DNA of 64,000 nt. It comes from Erythrobacter sanguineus (lineage in GTDB: Bacteria > Pseudomonadota > Alphaproteobacteria > Sphingomonadales > Sphingomonadaceae). The notes under the pieces were generated by a model. That model was not told the DNA's origin. It ran no database searches and saw only the letters and a program-made list of their open reading frames with translations. How positions within the stretch are numbered: the stretch's first letter is position 1; the number at the start of each line of letters is the position of its first letter. Made by a program: the position numbers and the translations under genes. Shown one piece after another: positions 7,163 through 15,806 of this stretch. The stretch is taken from contig CAMCUB010000014.1 in assembly GCA_945878845.1 (NCBI GenBank), positions 1 to 64,000 of the forward strand. The letters run 5' to 3'.

Positions 7163-8362
7163 ATGCAGCTGCAACGTGGGGAAAAGTGCTCGCTGTCCGA
7201 TCTCGGGGTCGGCGCCAATTGCGAGGTGAAGGTCGAATTCGGCCTCGACGGGATCGACATTGCCGCTTTCGGGCTCGAGCCCGGGCAGAAGATCGGCGAT
7301 GACCGCTATGTCGTGCTGTTCTCCAACCCGGCGACCCCGGGCGGCGAGGTGCGCATGACCGCGAGCGGCAACACTGCCAGCTTCGCGCTCGATCTCGACA
7401 AGCTCCCCGCCAAGATCGACCGCATCGTCTTTACCGCCACCCATGACACCCGCAGCGTGGGCGAGAGCCGCCCGCTGATGGTGACCATCGACGGCGGCAA
7501 GGCGAGCTTCGATGCGGCCGCCGCGCTCACCAATGAAAAGGCGGTGATGCTGGCGGAAGTCTATCGGCACTCGTCGGGCTGGAAGATCGGCACGATTGCC
7601 GCCGGTTTCGCGGGCGGGCTCGCCGCGCTGATCGGACATTTCGGGGGCGAGGTGGATGAACCCGCTCCTGCGCCCTCGCCGCCCCCGCCCCCGCCTCCGC
7701 CGCCGGCACCCCCGCCGCCGCCTCCGCCCCCTCCACCGCCGCCCCCGAGCGCGCCGATCAGCCTGAAGAAGATCAGCCTCGACAAGGGCAACTCCTCGGT
7801 CAGCCTCAAGAAGCAGGGCAATTCCTTCGGCGAGATCGTGCTCAACCTCAACTGGACGGCGCGCACCCAGAAGAAGGGCTTCTTCGGCGGCTCGCAGCAG
7901 CTCGACCTTGACCTCGGGGTGATCTTCGAACTCGCCGATGGCATGGGCGCAGGCTGCATCCAGGCACTGGGGCGCAGCTTCGGTGCCTACGACCAGCCGC
8001 CCTTCATCGAGCTGTCGGGCGACGACCGCACCGGTGCCATCGCCGCGGGCGAGACGATCCGCGTCAACGGCCAGTATTTCGATTACATCCGCCGCATCGG
8101 GGTCTTCGCCCTGATCTATGAAGGTGCGCCCAACTGGGCCGAGACCGATGGCGTCGTGCGCCTCAACATCCCGGGCCAGCCCGAGATCGAGATCCGCATG
8201 GACGAGACCAACAGCCGTGAGCGCCTGTGCGGGATCGCGCTGATCGACAATGTCGGCGGGGAACTCAAGATGAGCCGCCTGATGCGCTTCTACCAGAGCC
8301 AGAAGCCCTTCGCCGAGGATATCGGCGTCTATCTGCAATGGCAGCGCGGCAGTAAGGACTAA
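7163..8362 (+). CDS. TerA-like protein: two TerD-type domains joined by a polyproline linker
   Basis: The 399-residue protein has an N-terminal TerD-like beta-sandwich (about 1-165), then a linker of some 30 residues that is almost pure proline (about 172-200), then a second TerD-like domain (about 205-395) starting ISLKKISLDKGNSSVSLKK and containing KKGFFGG..QLDLDLG. TerA of enterobacterial ter operons is similar in length and architecture. The usual acidic GDGDDE loop is degenerate here (SGDDRTGAIAAGE in the second domain), so calcium binding may be reduced. It probably scaffolds other Ter proteins; this is inferred from family data. Confidence 0.75.
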   Translation: MQLQRGEKCSLSDLGVGANCEVKVEFGLDGIDIAAFGLEPGQKIGDDRYVVLFSNPATPGGEVRMTASGNTASFALDLDKLPAKIDRIVFTATHDTRSVGESRPLMVTIDGGKASFDAAAALTNEKAVMLAEVYRHSSGWKIGTIAAGFAGGLAALIGHFGGEVDEPAPAPSPPPPPPPPPAPPPPPPPPPPPPPSAPISLKKISLDKGNSSVSLKKQGNSFGEIVLNLNWTARTQKKGFFGGSQQLDLDLGVIFELADGMGAGCIQALGRSFGAYDQPPFIELSGDDRTGAIAAGETIRVNGQYFDYIRRIGVFALIYEGAPNWAETDGVVRLNIPGQPEIEIRMDETNSRERLCGIALIDNVGGELKMSRLMRFYQSQKPFAEDIGVYLQWQRGSKD

Positions 8363-8405
8363 ACAACATTACCGCCGTATCACGCGGCCAAGGGGATCAG
8401 ATTCG

Positions 8406-9458
8406 ATGTTCAAACATTTTGGCGGCTCGCTGCTGTTCACCGCCGTGGGCCTGGCGCTCGGCGGGTATTATGGCTGGGCGCTGACCGGCACGATCGACGG
8501 CGTGCTGTCGATGGTGTGGATCTGCGCCGTGCTCGCGGTGCTCGAGGTCTCGCTGTCGTTTGACAATGCTGCGGTCAATGCCTCGGTGCTCAAGGACATG
8601 TCGCCGGTCTGGCAGCAGCGCTTCCTGACCTGGGGTATTGCGATCGCGGTGTTCGGGATGCGGATCGTCTTCCCGCTGGTGATCGTGATGGTCGCAGCAT
8701 CGATCGGACCCGTCGAGGCGATCAACCTCGCATTGAACTCGCCGACGGAATATCAGCGGATCGTCGAAGGCGCGCATATCGGCCTGATGGGCTTTGGCGG
8801 CGCCTTCCTCGGGATGGTCGGCCTCAATTACTTCTTCGATTCCGACAAGGAAGTCGACTGGATCGCCGCGATCGAGCGTCCGCTCGCCAAGGTCGCGGAC
8901 ATTGAGGCGGTCTCGATCGGGCTCGTGCTCGCGGGCACCTGGGCGGTTTCGACCGTGCTGCCGGGCGAAGAGGCGCTGACCTTCATCACCGCGGCGATTG
9001 CAGGCCTGCTGACCTATCTCGGCGTCGAGGTGATCAACCACCTGCTCGAACCGCCCACGCCCTCGACCGGTGACGTCGCCAAGGCGGGCTTCGGCGCGTT
9101 CCTGTACCTCGAAGTGCTCGATGCGAGCTTCAGCTTCGACGGCGTGATCGGCGCCTTCGCGCTCACCAACAACCTCATCATCATCGCCATCGGCCTCGGC
9201 ATCGGCGCGATGTTCGTGCGTTCGATGACGATCTTCCTGGTGCGCCAGGGCACGATGAGCGAATACCGCTACCTCGAGCACGGGGCGTTCTATGCGATCC
9301 TCGCGCTGGCGGTGATCATGTACCTCAACACCTTCATGCACATCTCCGAAGTCATCACCGGCCTGATCGGCGCGGTGCTGATCGGGCTCGCCTTCTGGTC
9401 CTCGGTTCGCTGGAACAAGGCCAACCCCGACGGCGAGCCAGAGGACGCGCTCGCATAA
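8406..9458 (+). CDS. DUF475 (TerC superfamily) integral membrane protein
   Basis: The 350-residue protein has about nine hydrophobic segments and two copies of the TerC hallmark: EVSLSFDNAAVNA near residue 50 and EVLDASFSFDGVIGAFA near residue 238, each with the acidic residues thought to bind metal inside the membrane. The DUF475 branch of the TerC superfamily is longer than E. coli TerC and commonly sits beside terD. It is the only large membrane protein of the operon and the likely anchor or metal-handling part of the complex. It starts 43 bases after the TerA-like gene. Confidence 0.85.
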   Translation: MFKHFGGSLLFTAVGLALGGYYGWALTGTIDGVLSMVWICAVLAVLEVSLSFDNAAVNASVLKDMSPVWQQRFLTWGIAIAVFGMRIVFPLVIVMVAASIGPVEAINLALNSPTEYQRIVEGAHIGLMGFGGAFLGMVGLNYFFDSDKEVDWIAAIERPLAKVADIEAVSIGLVLAGTWAVSTVLPGEEALTFITAAIAGLLTYLGVEVINHLLEPPTPSTGDVAKAGFGAFLYLEVLDASFSFDGVIGAFALTNNLIIIAIGLGIGAMFVRSMTIFLVRQGTMSEYRYLEHGAFYAILALAVIMYLNTFMHISEVITGLIGAVLIGLAFWSSVRWNKANPDGEPEDALA

Positions 9459-9513
9459 GTCTTTCATCACCGGCGGGCCCCGCGCCGCCAGAATTGGGTA
9501 AAGGAGACGAATT

Positions 9514-10092
9514 ATGGCTATTTCACTGTCGAAGGGTGGCAATGTCAGCCTCTCCAAGGAAGCACCGGGTCTCGACCGCATCATGGTCGGCCTCGGCTGG
9601 GACGTGCGCGCGACCGATGGTCAGGATTTCGACCTCGACGCCTCGGCCTTCGTCTGCAACGCCGAAGGCAAGGTCCGCAGCGACATGGATTTCTGCTTCT
9701 ACAACAACAAGAACGTCGCCGGCGGCGCGGTCATTCACCAGGGCGACAACCGCACGGGTGAAGGTGACGGCGATGACGAGCAGGTCGAGATCACCCTCTC
9801 GAAGCTGCCCGCCGATGTCGACAAGGTCGCGGTGGTCGTGACCATCCATGACGGCGACAGCAAGGGCCAGACCTTCGGTCAGGTCTCGAACGCCTTCATC
9901 CGCCTCGTCGATGCCAACAACAACAACGAAGTCGTGCGCTACGACCTGTCGGAAGACGCTTCGGTCGAGACCGCGATGATCCTCGGCGAAGTCTATCGCC
10001 ACGGGGCCGAATGGAAGTTCCGCGCCGTCGGTCAGGGCTTCAAGGGCGGCCTCGGCCCGCTCGCCGGCCACTACGGCGTCAACATCGGCTAA
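9514..10092 (+). CDS. terD: TerD family protein (second copy)
   Basis: The 192-residue protein is a textbook Ter[29 protein letters not shown], and the calcium-binding [14 protein letters not shown], ending in the conserved [15 protein letters not shown] strong AAGGAG site lies six bases before the ATG. It is very similar to the next gene over the whole length, which points to tandem duplication. Confidence 0.95.
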   Translation: MAISLSKGGNVSLSKEAPGLDRIMVGLGWDVRATDGQDFDLDASAFVCNAEGKVRSDMDFCFYNNKNVAGGAVIHQGDNRTGEGDGDDEQVEITLSKLPADVDKVAVVVTIHDGDSKGQTFGQVSNAFIRLVDANNNNEVVRYDLSEDASVETAMILGEVYRHGAEWKFRAVGQGFKGGLGPLAGHYGVNIG

Positions 10093-10156
10093 CGGGCAAG
10101 GCGCGCGGGGCGGGGCGTCCCCGGCCGCGCGCCGGCCATGCGAGGGAACACGGATA

Positions 10157-10738
10157 ATGGCGGTTTCGCTCAGCAAGGGCGGCAATGTGTCGCTCTCGAA
10201 GGAGGCCCCGGGCCTCAACGCGGTGATGGTCGGGCTCGGCTGGGACGTGCGCAAGACCGATGGCGCGGCGTTCGATCTCGACGCCTCGGCCTTCGTGATC
10301 GGCGAGAACGACAAGGTCCTCTCCGACGCCAATTTCGTGTTCTACAACAACAAGACCTCGCCCGATGGCGCGGTGGTCTATAGCGGCGACAACCGCACCG
10401 GCGAAGGCGCGGGCGATGACGAGACGATCCTGATCGATTTCGCCAAGCTCTCGCCGCAGGCCAAGAAGGTCGTGATCGCGGTCACCATCCACGAGGGCGA
10501 GATCAACGGCCAGAATTTCGGCTCGGTCTCGAGCGCCTTCGCGCGCGTGGTCAACCAGGCCGACGGCAAGGAACTGGCGCGCTACGACCTGTCCGAAGAC
10601 GCCTCGATGAACGTCGCGATGGTCTTCGTCGAACTCTATCGCAGCCCCGCGGGCGAGATCAAGGTCAAGGCGATCGGCGAAGGCTGGCGCAGCGGCCTTG
10701 CGGGTCTTGCGGGCGCGATGGGCGTGAATATCGGCTGA
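10157..10738 (+). CDS. terD: TerD family protein (third copy)
   Basis: The 193-residue protein shares its first 18 or so residues almost exactly with the preceding TerD and keeps FDLDASAFV and the loop [13 protein letters not shown], in which one acidic residue is replaced by alanine. The C-terminus again ends [11 protein letters not shown]-rich hairpin sequence separates it from the preceding gene. Paralogous TerD proteins (TerD, TerE, TerZ) are typical of such operons; I cannot say which subtype this is. Confidence 0.95.
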   Translation: MAVSLSKGGNVSLSKEAPGLNAVMVGLGWDVRKTDGAAFDLDASAFVIGENDKVLSDANFVFYNNKTSPDGAVVYSGDNRTGEGAGDDETILIDFAKLSPQAKKVVIAVTIHEGEINGQNFGSVSSAFARVVNQADGKELARYDLSEDASMNVAMVFVELYRSPAGEIKVKAIGEGWRSGLAGLAGAMGVNIG

Positions 10739-10760
10739 TCCGGCCTCAGGTCTCCCACCC

Positions 10761-11918
10761 ATGCAGCCCGCCCAGCCCGGACAGCGCGTCAAGATCAGCC
10801 CCAAGGCCGATTGCCGCATCCACATGCGCGGGCAAGAGGCGGCGCGTATCGCCGTCGCCGCGATCGGGCGCGACGAGAGCCAGCGCGGGCGGGTGCTGGC
10901 CTTCGACCGGGGCGATCCGGCGCAGTGGTTCATGCAGGGCATGGCCGAGCTTCAGGGCGACTTCGAGATCGTCGCCTATGTCATGGACGACCGCCACGGC
11001 GGGTTCACCAATCACGCCTATCCGATCGAATTCGAGGTCGACGGCACCACCTGGCAGATGCCGCAGCCGACCGAGCAGCTCGCTGCGGTGATCCTCGCCG
11101 AGGTTTACACCAAGAATGACGAGCGCCGGATGAAGCTCTCGAACGAGGGCTTCACCTTCGGGATCGACGCCTATGTGCGCGCGCGCAACATGGCGGACGT
11201 CGAGGTGCCCTATCGCAATGTGCCCGGCGTGCCGCTCCCCGGCAATGGCCCGATCCCGCATCCCGACGGGCGCGGGCATAACCGCCCGGTGCCGGTGCCG
11301 GGGCAGCTGCTGGGCACGGGCAGCGGGGTGCTGATCGCGCCCGACCTGATCGTCACCAACGCCCATGTGGTCGAGGATGGCCAGAAGTTCGAGATCGGCC
11401 CGGCGCGCGATGCGGGCACTGTCATCGCGGTCGACGCCCAGCACGATCTCGCGCTGCTGCGCTGCACCACTCACGGCGCGCCGCTTCCGCTGCGGATCGG
11501 ATCGCCGCTGTTCCTGGGCGAGGACATCATGGCCGCAGGCTTCCCGCTGATCGACGTGCTGGGCGCCGACCTCAAGGTCACCACCGGCAATGTCTCGGGG
11601 TTGACCGGCGGGGGCGGCGACGTGTCGCGCTTCCAGTTCTCTGCGCCGATCGGCTCGGGATCATCCGGCGGGGCGATCATCGACGAATTCGGCAATCTGG
11701 TGGGCGTGACCTCGGCCAGCCTCGCGCATCAGAACATGCGCGAGCGCGGGTCGATCTCGGAGAACGTCAATTTCGGCATCCGCGCCGCGCTGGTCTACGA
11801 GATGGCGGCCGCCGCCGGGGCAGAGCTGCCGCCGCTGGCGATTTCGACCGACAATGTGCGCCGCAATGTCGTCGCCCGGGCGCGCAGCGCGGTGGTCAGC
11901 ATCATCATCCATGCCTGA
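10761..11918 (+). CDS. TerD-like domain fused to a trypsin-like serine protease
   Basis: The 385-residue protein has an N-terminal TerD/TerA-like part (about 1-150, with RIHMRGQEAARIAVAAIGRDE and ILAEVYTKNDERRMKLSNEGF), a proline-rich hinge (150-182), and a chymotrypsin/HtrA-like protease domain. The triad is visible: H202 in TNAHVV, D229 in QHDLALL and S302 in GSGSSGGAII. No signal peptide or PDZ domain is seen, so the protease should act in the cytoplasm, presumably controlled by its Ter domain. The next gene starts inside its last codons (8-base overlap), tying the protease to the metabolite-producing module. Confidence 0.85.
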   Translation: MQPAQPGQRVKISPKADCRIHMRGQEAARIAVAAIGRDESQRGRVLAFDRGDPAQWFMQGMAELQGDFEIVAYVMDDRHGGFTNHAYPIEFEVDGTTWQMPQPTEQLAAVILAEVYTKNDERRMKLSNEGFTFGIDAYVRARNMADVEVPYRNVPGVPLPGNGPIPHPDGRGHNRPVPVPGQLLGTGSGVLIAPDLIVTNAHVVEDGQKFEIGPARDAGTVIAVDAQHDLALLRCTTHGAPLPLRIGSPLFLGEDIMAAGFPLIDVLGADLKVTTGNVSGLTGGGGDVSRFQFSAPIGSGSSGGAIIDEFGNLVGVTSASLAHQNMRERGSISENVNFGIRAALVYEMAAAAGAELPPLAISTDNVRRNVVARARSAVVSIIIHA

Positions 11919-13068
11919 CCCCGCGCCGGCGTCGGCGACGCCGCAAGATGAACTCGCGGTCGCGCTGCCTACGGGCACGCTGACGCTGTCCGGTGTCGCG
12001 CCGGAGCGTATCCACGCATTGTGCGACTTTGCCGCGCGGGCAAACCCCAAGCGCGGGTTCCTGATCGTCTCGCGGGTGCTTGGACGCCACCTGCCGACAC
12101 CGCCGGAAGCCCTGCGCGCCGCAGCCGATGCGCTCGCCGCGCATATCCCCGCCTTGCCGGAGCCAATACTGTTCTGCGGCATGGCTGAGACAGCCACGGG
12201 CCTCGCCCAGAGCGTCTGGGCGGCATGGCGCGCGCGGCATCCGGGCGTCTCAAGCGCCTATGTCCAGTCGAGCCGCCAGACGGTGGCGGGTGCGCGGGTG
12301 CTGTGTCGGTTCGAGGAAGGCCACAGCCACGCCGCGAGCCACATGGTGCAGGTGGCAGGCGAGATCGAGGCGCTGCTCCCGCAGGCACGAAGCCTCGTCA
12401 TCATCGACGACGAATGCAGCACCGGCAGCACTTTTGTGGAAGCCGCCGAGGCGCTGGTGGGGGCCTTGCCGCAGATCGAGCGGATCGCAGTCGCCAGCCT
12501 CACCGATTGGAGCGCGGGCGCTTTCCTGCCCCGCATGCCGCGCGCTGCCTCGGCGCATTCGCTGATCGCGGGCACGCTCCACTGGACACCCGGCGCGGGG
12601 CAGGCCGCTGCCAGCCTCGCCCCCACCGCCAACCGCCACGGCACCGCGCCCGCCACCGGCATGCGCAGCCGCACTGGCCTCATCGCCCCCGAGGCCGCCA
12701 CCCGCACCCCCGCCACCGCCGCCACCGGCGAACGGGTGCTGGTGCTCGGCGATGGCGAGCACGCCTATGAGGCGCTGCGCATCGCCGAAGAGATCGCCGC
12801 GCAAGGCGGTATCGCCGCCGTCCAGTCGATCACCCGCACCCCCGCTATGCTCGGCCATGCGATGCAGAGCGTCACCACGCTCGAAGACGCCTATGGCTCG
12901 GGCGCGACCTGCCATGTCTACAACCTCCTCGCCCACCGCCCGGACCGCATCGTGATCGCTGCCGAGATCGCCGGAACGCAGGCCGACCAACTGCACCGCT
13001 GGCTCGGCGAAGCGGGCTCTCCTGTAATGGTCGAGACGCTGTTGTGCCGCTATGGCGAGTCCGCATGA
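11911..13068 (+). CDS. Ter-associated phosphoribosyltransferase with C-terminal TRSP domain
   Basis: The 385-residue protein joins an orotate-PRTase-like domain (PRTase_2, about 30-225) to a TRSP domain (about 270-380). The PRPP-binding loop is SLVIIDDECSTGSTF (161-175), with the two acidic residues and the STGSTF turn. The namesake motif of the second domain reads TRTP (308-311) instead of TRSP. Published analysis of Ter systems places this enzyme in a module predicted to make a nucleoside-like metabolite; the substrate base is unknown. The ATG overlaps the protease gene by eight bases. Residues 225-270 are an Ala/Thr/Pro-rich spacer. Confidence 0.85.
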   Translation: MPDPAPASATPQDELAVALPTGTLTLSGVAPERIHALCDFAARANPKRGFLIVSRVLGRHLPTPPEALRAAADALAAHIPALPEPILFCGMAETATGLAQSVWAAWRARHPGVSSAYVQSSRQTVAGARVLCRFEEGHSHAASHMVQVAGEIEALLPQARSLVIIDDECSTGSTFVEAAEALVGALPQIERIAVASLTDWSAGAFLPRMPRAASAHSLIAGTLHWTPGAGQAAASLAPTANRHGTAPATGMRSRTGLIAPEAATRTPATAATGERVLVLGDGEHAYEALRIAEEIAAQGGIAAVQSITRTPAMLGHAMQSVTTLEDAYGSGATCHVYNLLAHRPDRIVIAAEIAGTQADQLHRWLGEAGSPVMVETLLCRYGESA

Positions 13069-13814
13069 CCGCGCGCCCCCTCATCCTCGCCGATCTCGAT
13101 GACAGCCTGTTCCAGACCCGCCCCAAATGCGGCGACTGGCCGGAAGGCGATCTGCGCCTGATGAGCCGCCTCGTCGATGGCAGCCCCAGCGGCTACGCGA
13201 CCCCGCCGCAGCAGGCGCTGCTCGGCTGGCTGGCACACGGCGAGCTGGTGCCGGTCACCGCCCGCGCGCGCGACGTGCTCGCCCGGGTCGACATCGCGCA
13301 GGCCCCCGCGATCTGCGCCAATGGCGGCTGCATCCTGCTGCCCGACGGCACGCCCGATCCGGTCTGGCACGAACGCCTCACCGCCGAGGCGCAGCGCGCC
13401 GAAACGCCCGCGGCGCTTTATCCCGCGCTGACAGATGGCCTTGGCGAAGAATACCGCCACTGGATGGTGAGCGAGGACGGGCTCGATCTCTACATCGTCA
13501 TCAAGAGCAACTCCGGCGACGTTCCCGCGCTCACCGTGCTCGCCGAAACCTCGCGCGCGGGCCTTCCCCAAGGCTGGCGCATCCACGCCAACGGCAACAA
13601 CCTCGCCTTCCTCCCCCCGTGGCTGAGCAAGCGCGCGGCAGTGCGTTACATGCTCGAAGCGGTGCGCGCCGAGACCCCCGGGCGGCTCGTGGTCGGCATC
13701 GGTGACAGCTGGTCGGACGCAGGCTTCCTCGACCTCACTGACATGGCGATGATCCCCACCGCCGCGCAGCTGTGGCAGCACATCGCGCGCGGGCACGACT
13801 GGATCGACGGATGA
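13065..13814 (+). CDS. HAD superfamily phosphatase of the Ter biosynthetic module
   Basis: The 249-residue protein carries the HAD nucleophile motif LILADLDDSLFQT with D10 and D12, and the late acidic motif GIGDSWSDAGFLDLTD near residue 210. A cap region lies between. It is expected to remove a phosphate from the product of the phosphoribosyltransferases. The ATG overlaps the preceding stop by four bases (ATGA), and the next gene starts the same way. Confidence 0.85.
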   Translation: MTARPLILADLDDSLFQTRPKCGDWPEGDLRLMSRLVDGSPSGYATPPQQALLGWLAHGELVPVTARARDVLARVDIAQAPAICANGGCILLPDGTPDPVWHERLTAEAQRAETPAALYPALTDGLGEEYRHWMVSEDGLDLYIVIKSNSGDVPALTVLAETSRAGLPQGWRIHANGNNLAFLPPWLSKRAAVRYMLEAVRAETPGRLVVGIGDSWSDAGFLDLTDMAMIPTAAQLWQHIARGHDWIDG

Positions 13815-14887
13815 CGCCCTTCCACGGCTCCTACGCCCCCGAGGACGTGACCTTCCTCCTCAAGCCCGCCGCAGTCGCGCTGACCGAAGTCGCGGAGAAG
13901 GAGGCGCTGATCCAGTCGGGCGCGCGGCACTATTCGGAAATGCTCTCGGAGGAACGCCTGCCCGATACCCGCTACCTCGCGCTCTACGAAGCGGCGCTGG
14001 CGCGCAATGCGGGGCGGCTGAAGCGCGATGTCGCGGCGCTGGCCGATGCGATCACCGCGCGGCCCGAGACGGCGCGCAGTTGCACCATCGTCTCGCTCGC
14101 CCGTGCGGGCACGCCCATCGGCGTGCTGCTGCGCGGCGAACTGGCGGAGCGGGGGATCGACGTCGCGCATTACTCGGTCAGCATCATCCGCGGGCGCGGG
14201 ATCGACCGCGTCGCGCTCGCCCACATCGCCGCTGCGCGCGGGACGCAGGACGCGGTGTTCGTCGACGGCTGGACCGGCAAGGGCGCGATCACGCAGGAGC
14301 TTGAAGCGAGCCTCGCCGATGGCAGCACCGGCTTTGCCCCCTTCCTCGCGGTGGTCGCCGATCCGGCAGGCTGCGCCAGCCTCGCCGCCACAAGCGAGGA
14401 CTACCTAATTCCCTCAGGCATCCTCGGCGCGATCGCCTCGGGGCTGGTCAGCCGCTCGGTGCTGAGCGAGGCGCTTGTGGGCGAGGGCGAGTTCCACGCC
14501 TGCCGCCACCTGACCGAGCACGCCCACGCCGACCAGACCCGCGCCTTCATCGCCGCCGTCGCAGCCGCCGGGCCCTCAGGCGCCGCCCACCCCGGCTGGA
14601 GCGCGAATATCGCCGCCGCCAGCCGCACCGCTTGCGCCGCGCTGGTCGAGGGGCTGATGGCCGAATTCGCCGTCACCAACGTGAACCGCATCAAGCCCGG
14701 CATCGCCGAGGCTACCCGCGCCGTGCTGCGCCGCGTGCCCGAGGCCGTCTTCGTGCGCGACCGGGATGACGCGGAGCTCGCCCATTTGCTGCACCTTGCC
14801 GCACAATCCGGTATTCCTGTCGAACAACGGGAACTTGGCAACTACCGCGCCGTAACATTGATTGCGCAAGCAGGAGGCGCTGAATGA
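13811..14887 (+). CDS. Ter-associated phosphoribosyltransferase (PRTase_1/StiP-type) with C-terminal PELOTA domain
   Basis: The 358-residue protein has a PRTase domain with VSLARAGTPIGVLLRGEL (about 94-111) and PRPP loop DAVFVDGWTGKGAIT (147-161). At the C-terminus (about 288-345) is a short alpha/beta domain, VNRIKPGIAEATRAVLRRV.. and DAELAHLLHLAAQSGIPVE, matching the PELOTA RNA-binding fold described in these operons. Pfam has listed this PRTase type as cysteine protease StiP, a label the sequence analysis of Ter systems disputes. ATGA overlaps bind it to both neighbours. Confidence 0.85.
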   Translation: MTPFHGSYAPEDVTFLLKPAAVALTEVAEKEALIQSGARHYSEMLSEERLPDTRYLALYEAALARNAGRLKRDVAALADAITARPETARSCTIVSLARAGTPIGVLLRGELAERGIDVAHYSVSIIRGRGIDRVALAHIAAARGTQDAVFVDGWTGKGAITQELEASLADGSTGFAPFLAVVADPAGCASLAATSEDYLIPSGILGAIASGLVSRSVLSEALVGEGEFHACRHLTEHAHADQTRAFIAAVAAAGPSGAAHPGWSANIAAASRTACAALVEGLMAEFAVTNVNRIKPGIAEATRAVLRRVPEAVFVRDRDDAELAHLLHLAAQSGIPVEQRELGNYRAVTLIAQAGGAE

Positions 14888-15801
14888 CGAAAGCGGTCGA
14901 ACTGGGGGCAACGCTCTACATTCCCGTCCAGCACCCCCGTCTTGCCGAGGTGCTGGCGGGGACCAATCCCGATCTGCGCTCGGTGGTGATCTGCCTTGAG
15001 GATTCGCTGCACGAGACCGAGGTCGGCGCCGCGCAGGAGGTGTTCCGCGCCACGCTGCGGATGCTCGAAGCCGCCCCGCCCAAGCTCATCGCCTATGCCC
15101 GTCCGCGCGGGCCGGAGATGCTCGGCTGGATGCTCGCCCAGCCGGGGATCGAGCGCCTCGCCGGCTTTGTCCTGCCCAAGATCACCACCGCCAACCTCGC
15201 CGACTGGCTGGCGCGGCTCGACAGTCCAGCCCACGGGATCATGCCCACCATCGAGAGCACCGAGGCTTTCGACCGCGCGGCGATGATGCAGATGGCCCGC
15301 GCGCTCGCACCTTTGGGAGAGCGCGTCCACGCGGTTCGGATCGGGGGGAACGACATCCTCAATCAATTGGGCGTGCGGCGTTCGCGCGAGCGGACCGCCT
15401 ATGACACCCCGCTCGGCCTCGCCATCGCCACCATGGGATCCGTGTTCCTCCCCGAAGGCCTCGCGCTCTCCGCCCCGGTGTTCGAGCATTACGCCCTGAC
15501 CGATGTCCTGAAGGAAGAGATCGCGCGCGATATCGAACACGGCTTGCTCACCAAGACCGCGATCCACCCCAGCCAAGTGCCGATCATCCACGATGTCCTG
15601 CGCCCGGCCCCTGCCGAGGTGGAGGAGGCGCGCGCGATCCTCGCGGCCGAAGCGCGCGCGGTGTTCGGCCATGGCGGCTCGATGCTGGAGCCCACCACCC
15701 ACGCGCGCTGGGCCGCCGGTGTGCTGGACCGCGTGCGGGTCCATGCCCCGCGCTGGCCCGCACGGCCCGGCCGACCGCAGGCGCCGACGCGGGTCGCCTG
15801 A
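14884..15801 (+). CDS. CitE/HpcH-like TIM-barrel C-C bond lyase of the Ter module
   Basis: The 305-residue protein resembles citrate-lyase beta-type aldolases: VVICLEDSLHETEV near residue 37, PKITT at 98, MPTIESTEAFD near 120 with the metal-binding Glu, RIGGNDILNQLG near 158 with the Asp, and KTAIHPSQVPIIHDVL near 222. This is the C-C_Bond_Lyase partner found with the two PRTases and the HAD phosphatase. It probably adds or removes a two- or three-carbon unit on the nucleoside-like product. The gene starts in the last codon of the preceding one. Confidence 0.85.
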   Translation: MTKAVELGATLYIPVQHPRLAEVLAGTNPDLRSVVICLEDSLHETEVGAAQEVFRATLRMLEAAPPKLIAYARPRGPEMLGWMLAQPGIERLAGFVLPKITTANLADWLARLDSPAHGIMPTIESTEAFDRAAMMQMARALAPLGERVHAVRIGGNDILNQLGVRRSRERTAYDTPLGLAIATMGSVFLPEGLALSAPVFEHYALTDVLKEEIARDIEHGLLTKTAIHPSQVPIIHDVLRPAPAEVEEARAILAAEARAVFGHGGSMLEPTTHARWAAGVLDRVRVHAPRWPARPGRPQAPTRVA

Positions 15802-15806
15802 CGCCC

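Noticed and set aside
6362..8338. Minus-strand frame of 658 codons
   Set aside because: Antisense to terD and the TerA-like gene, with low-complexity Arg/Gly tracts opposite the polyproline linker.
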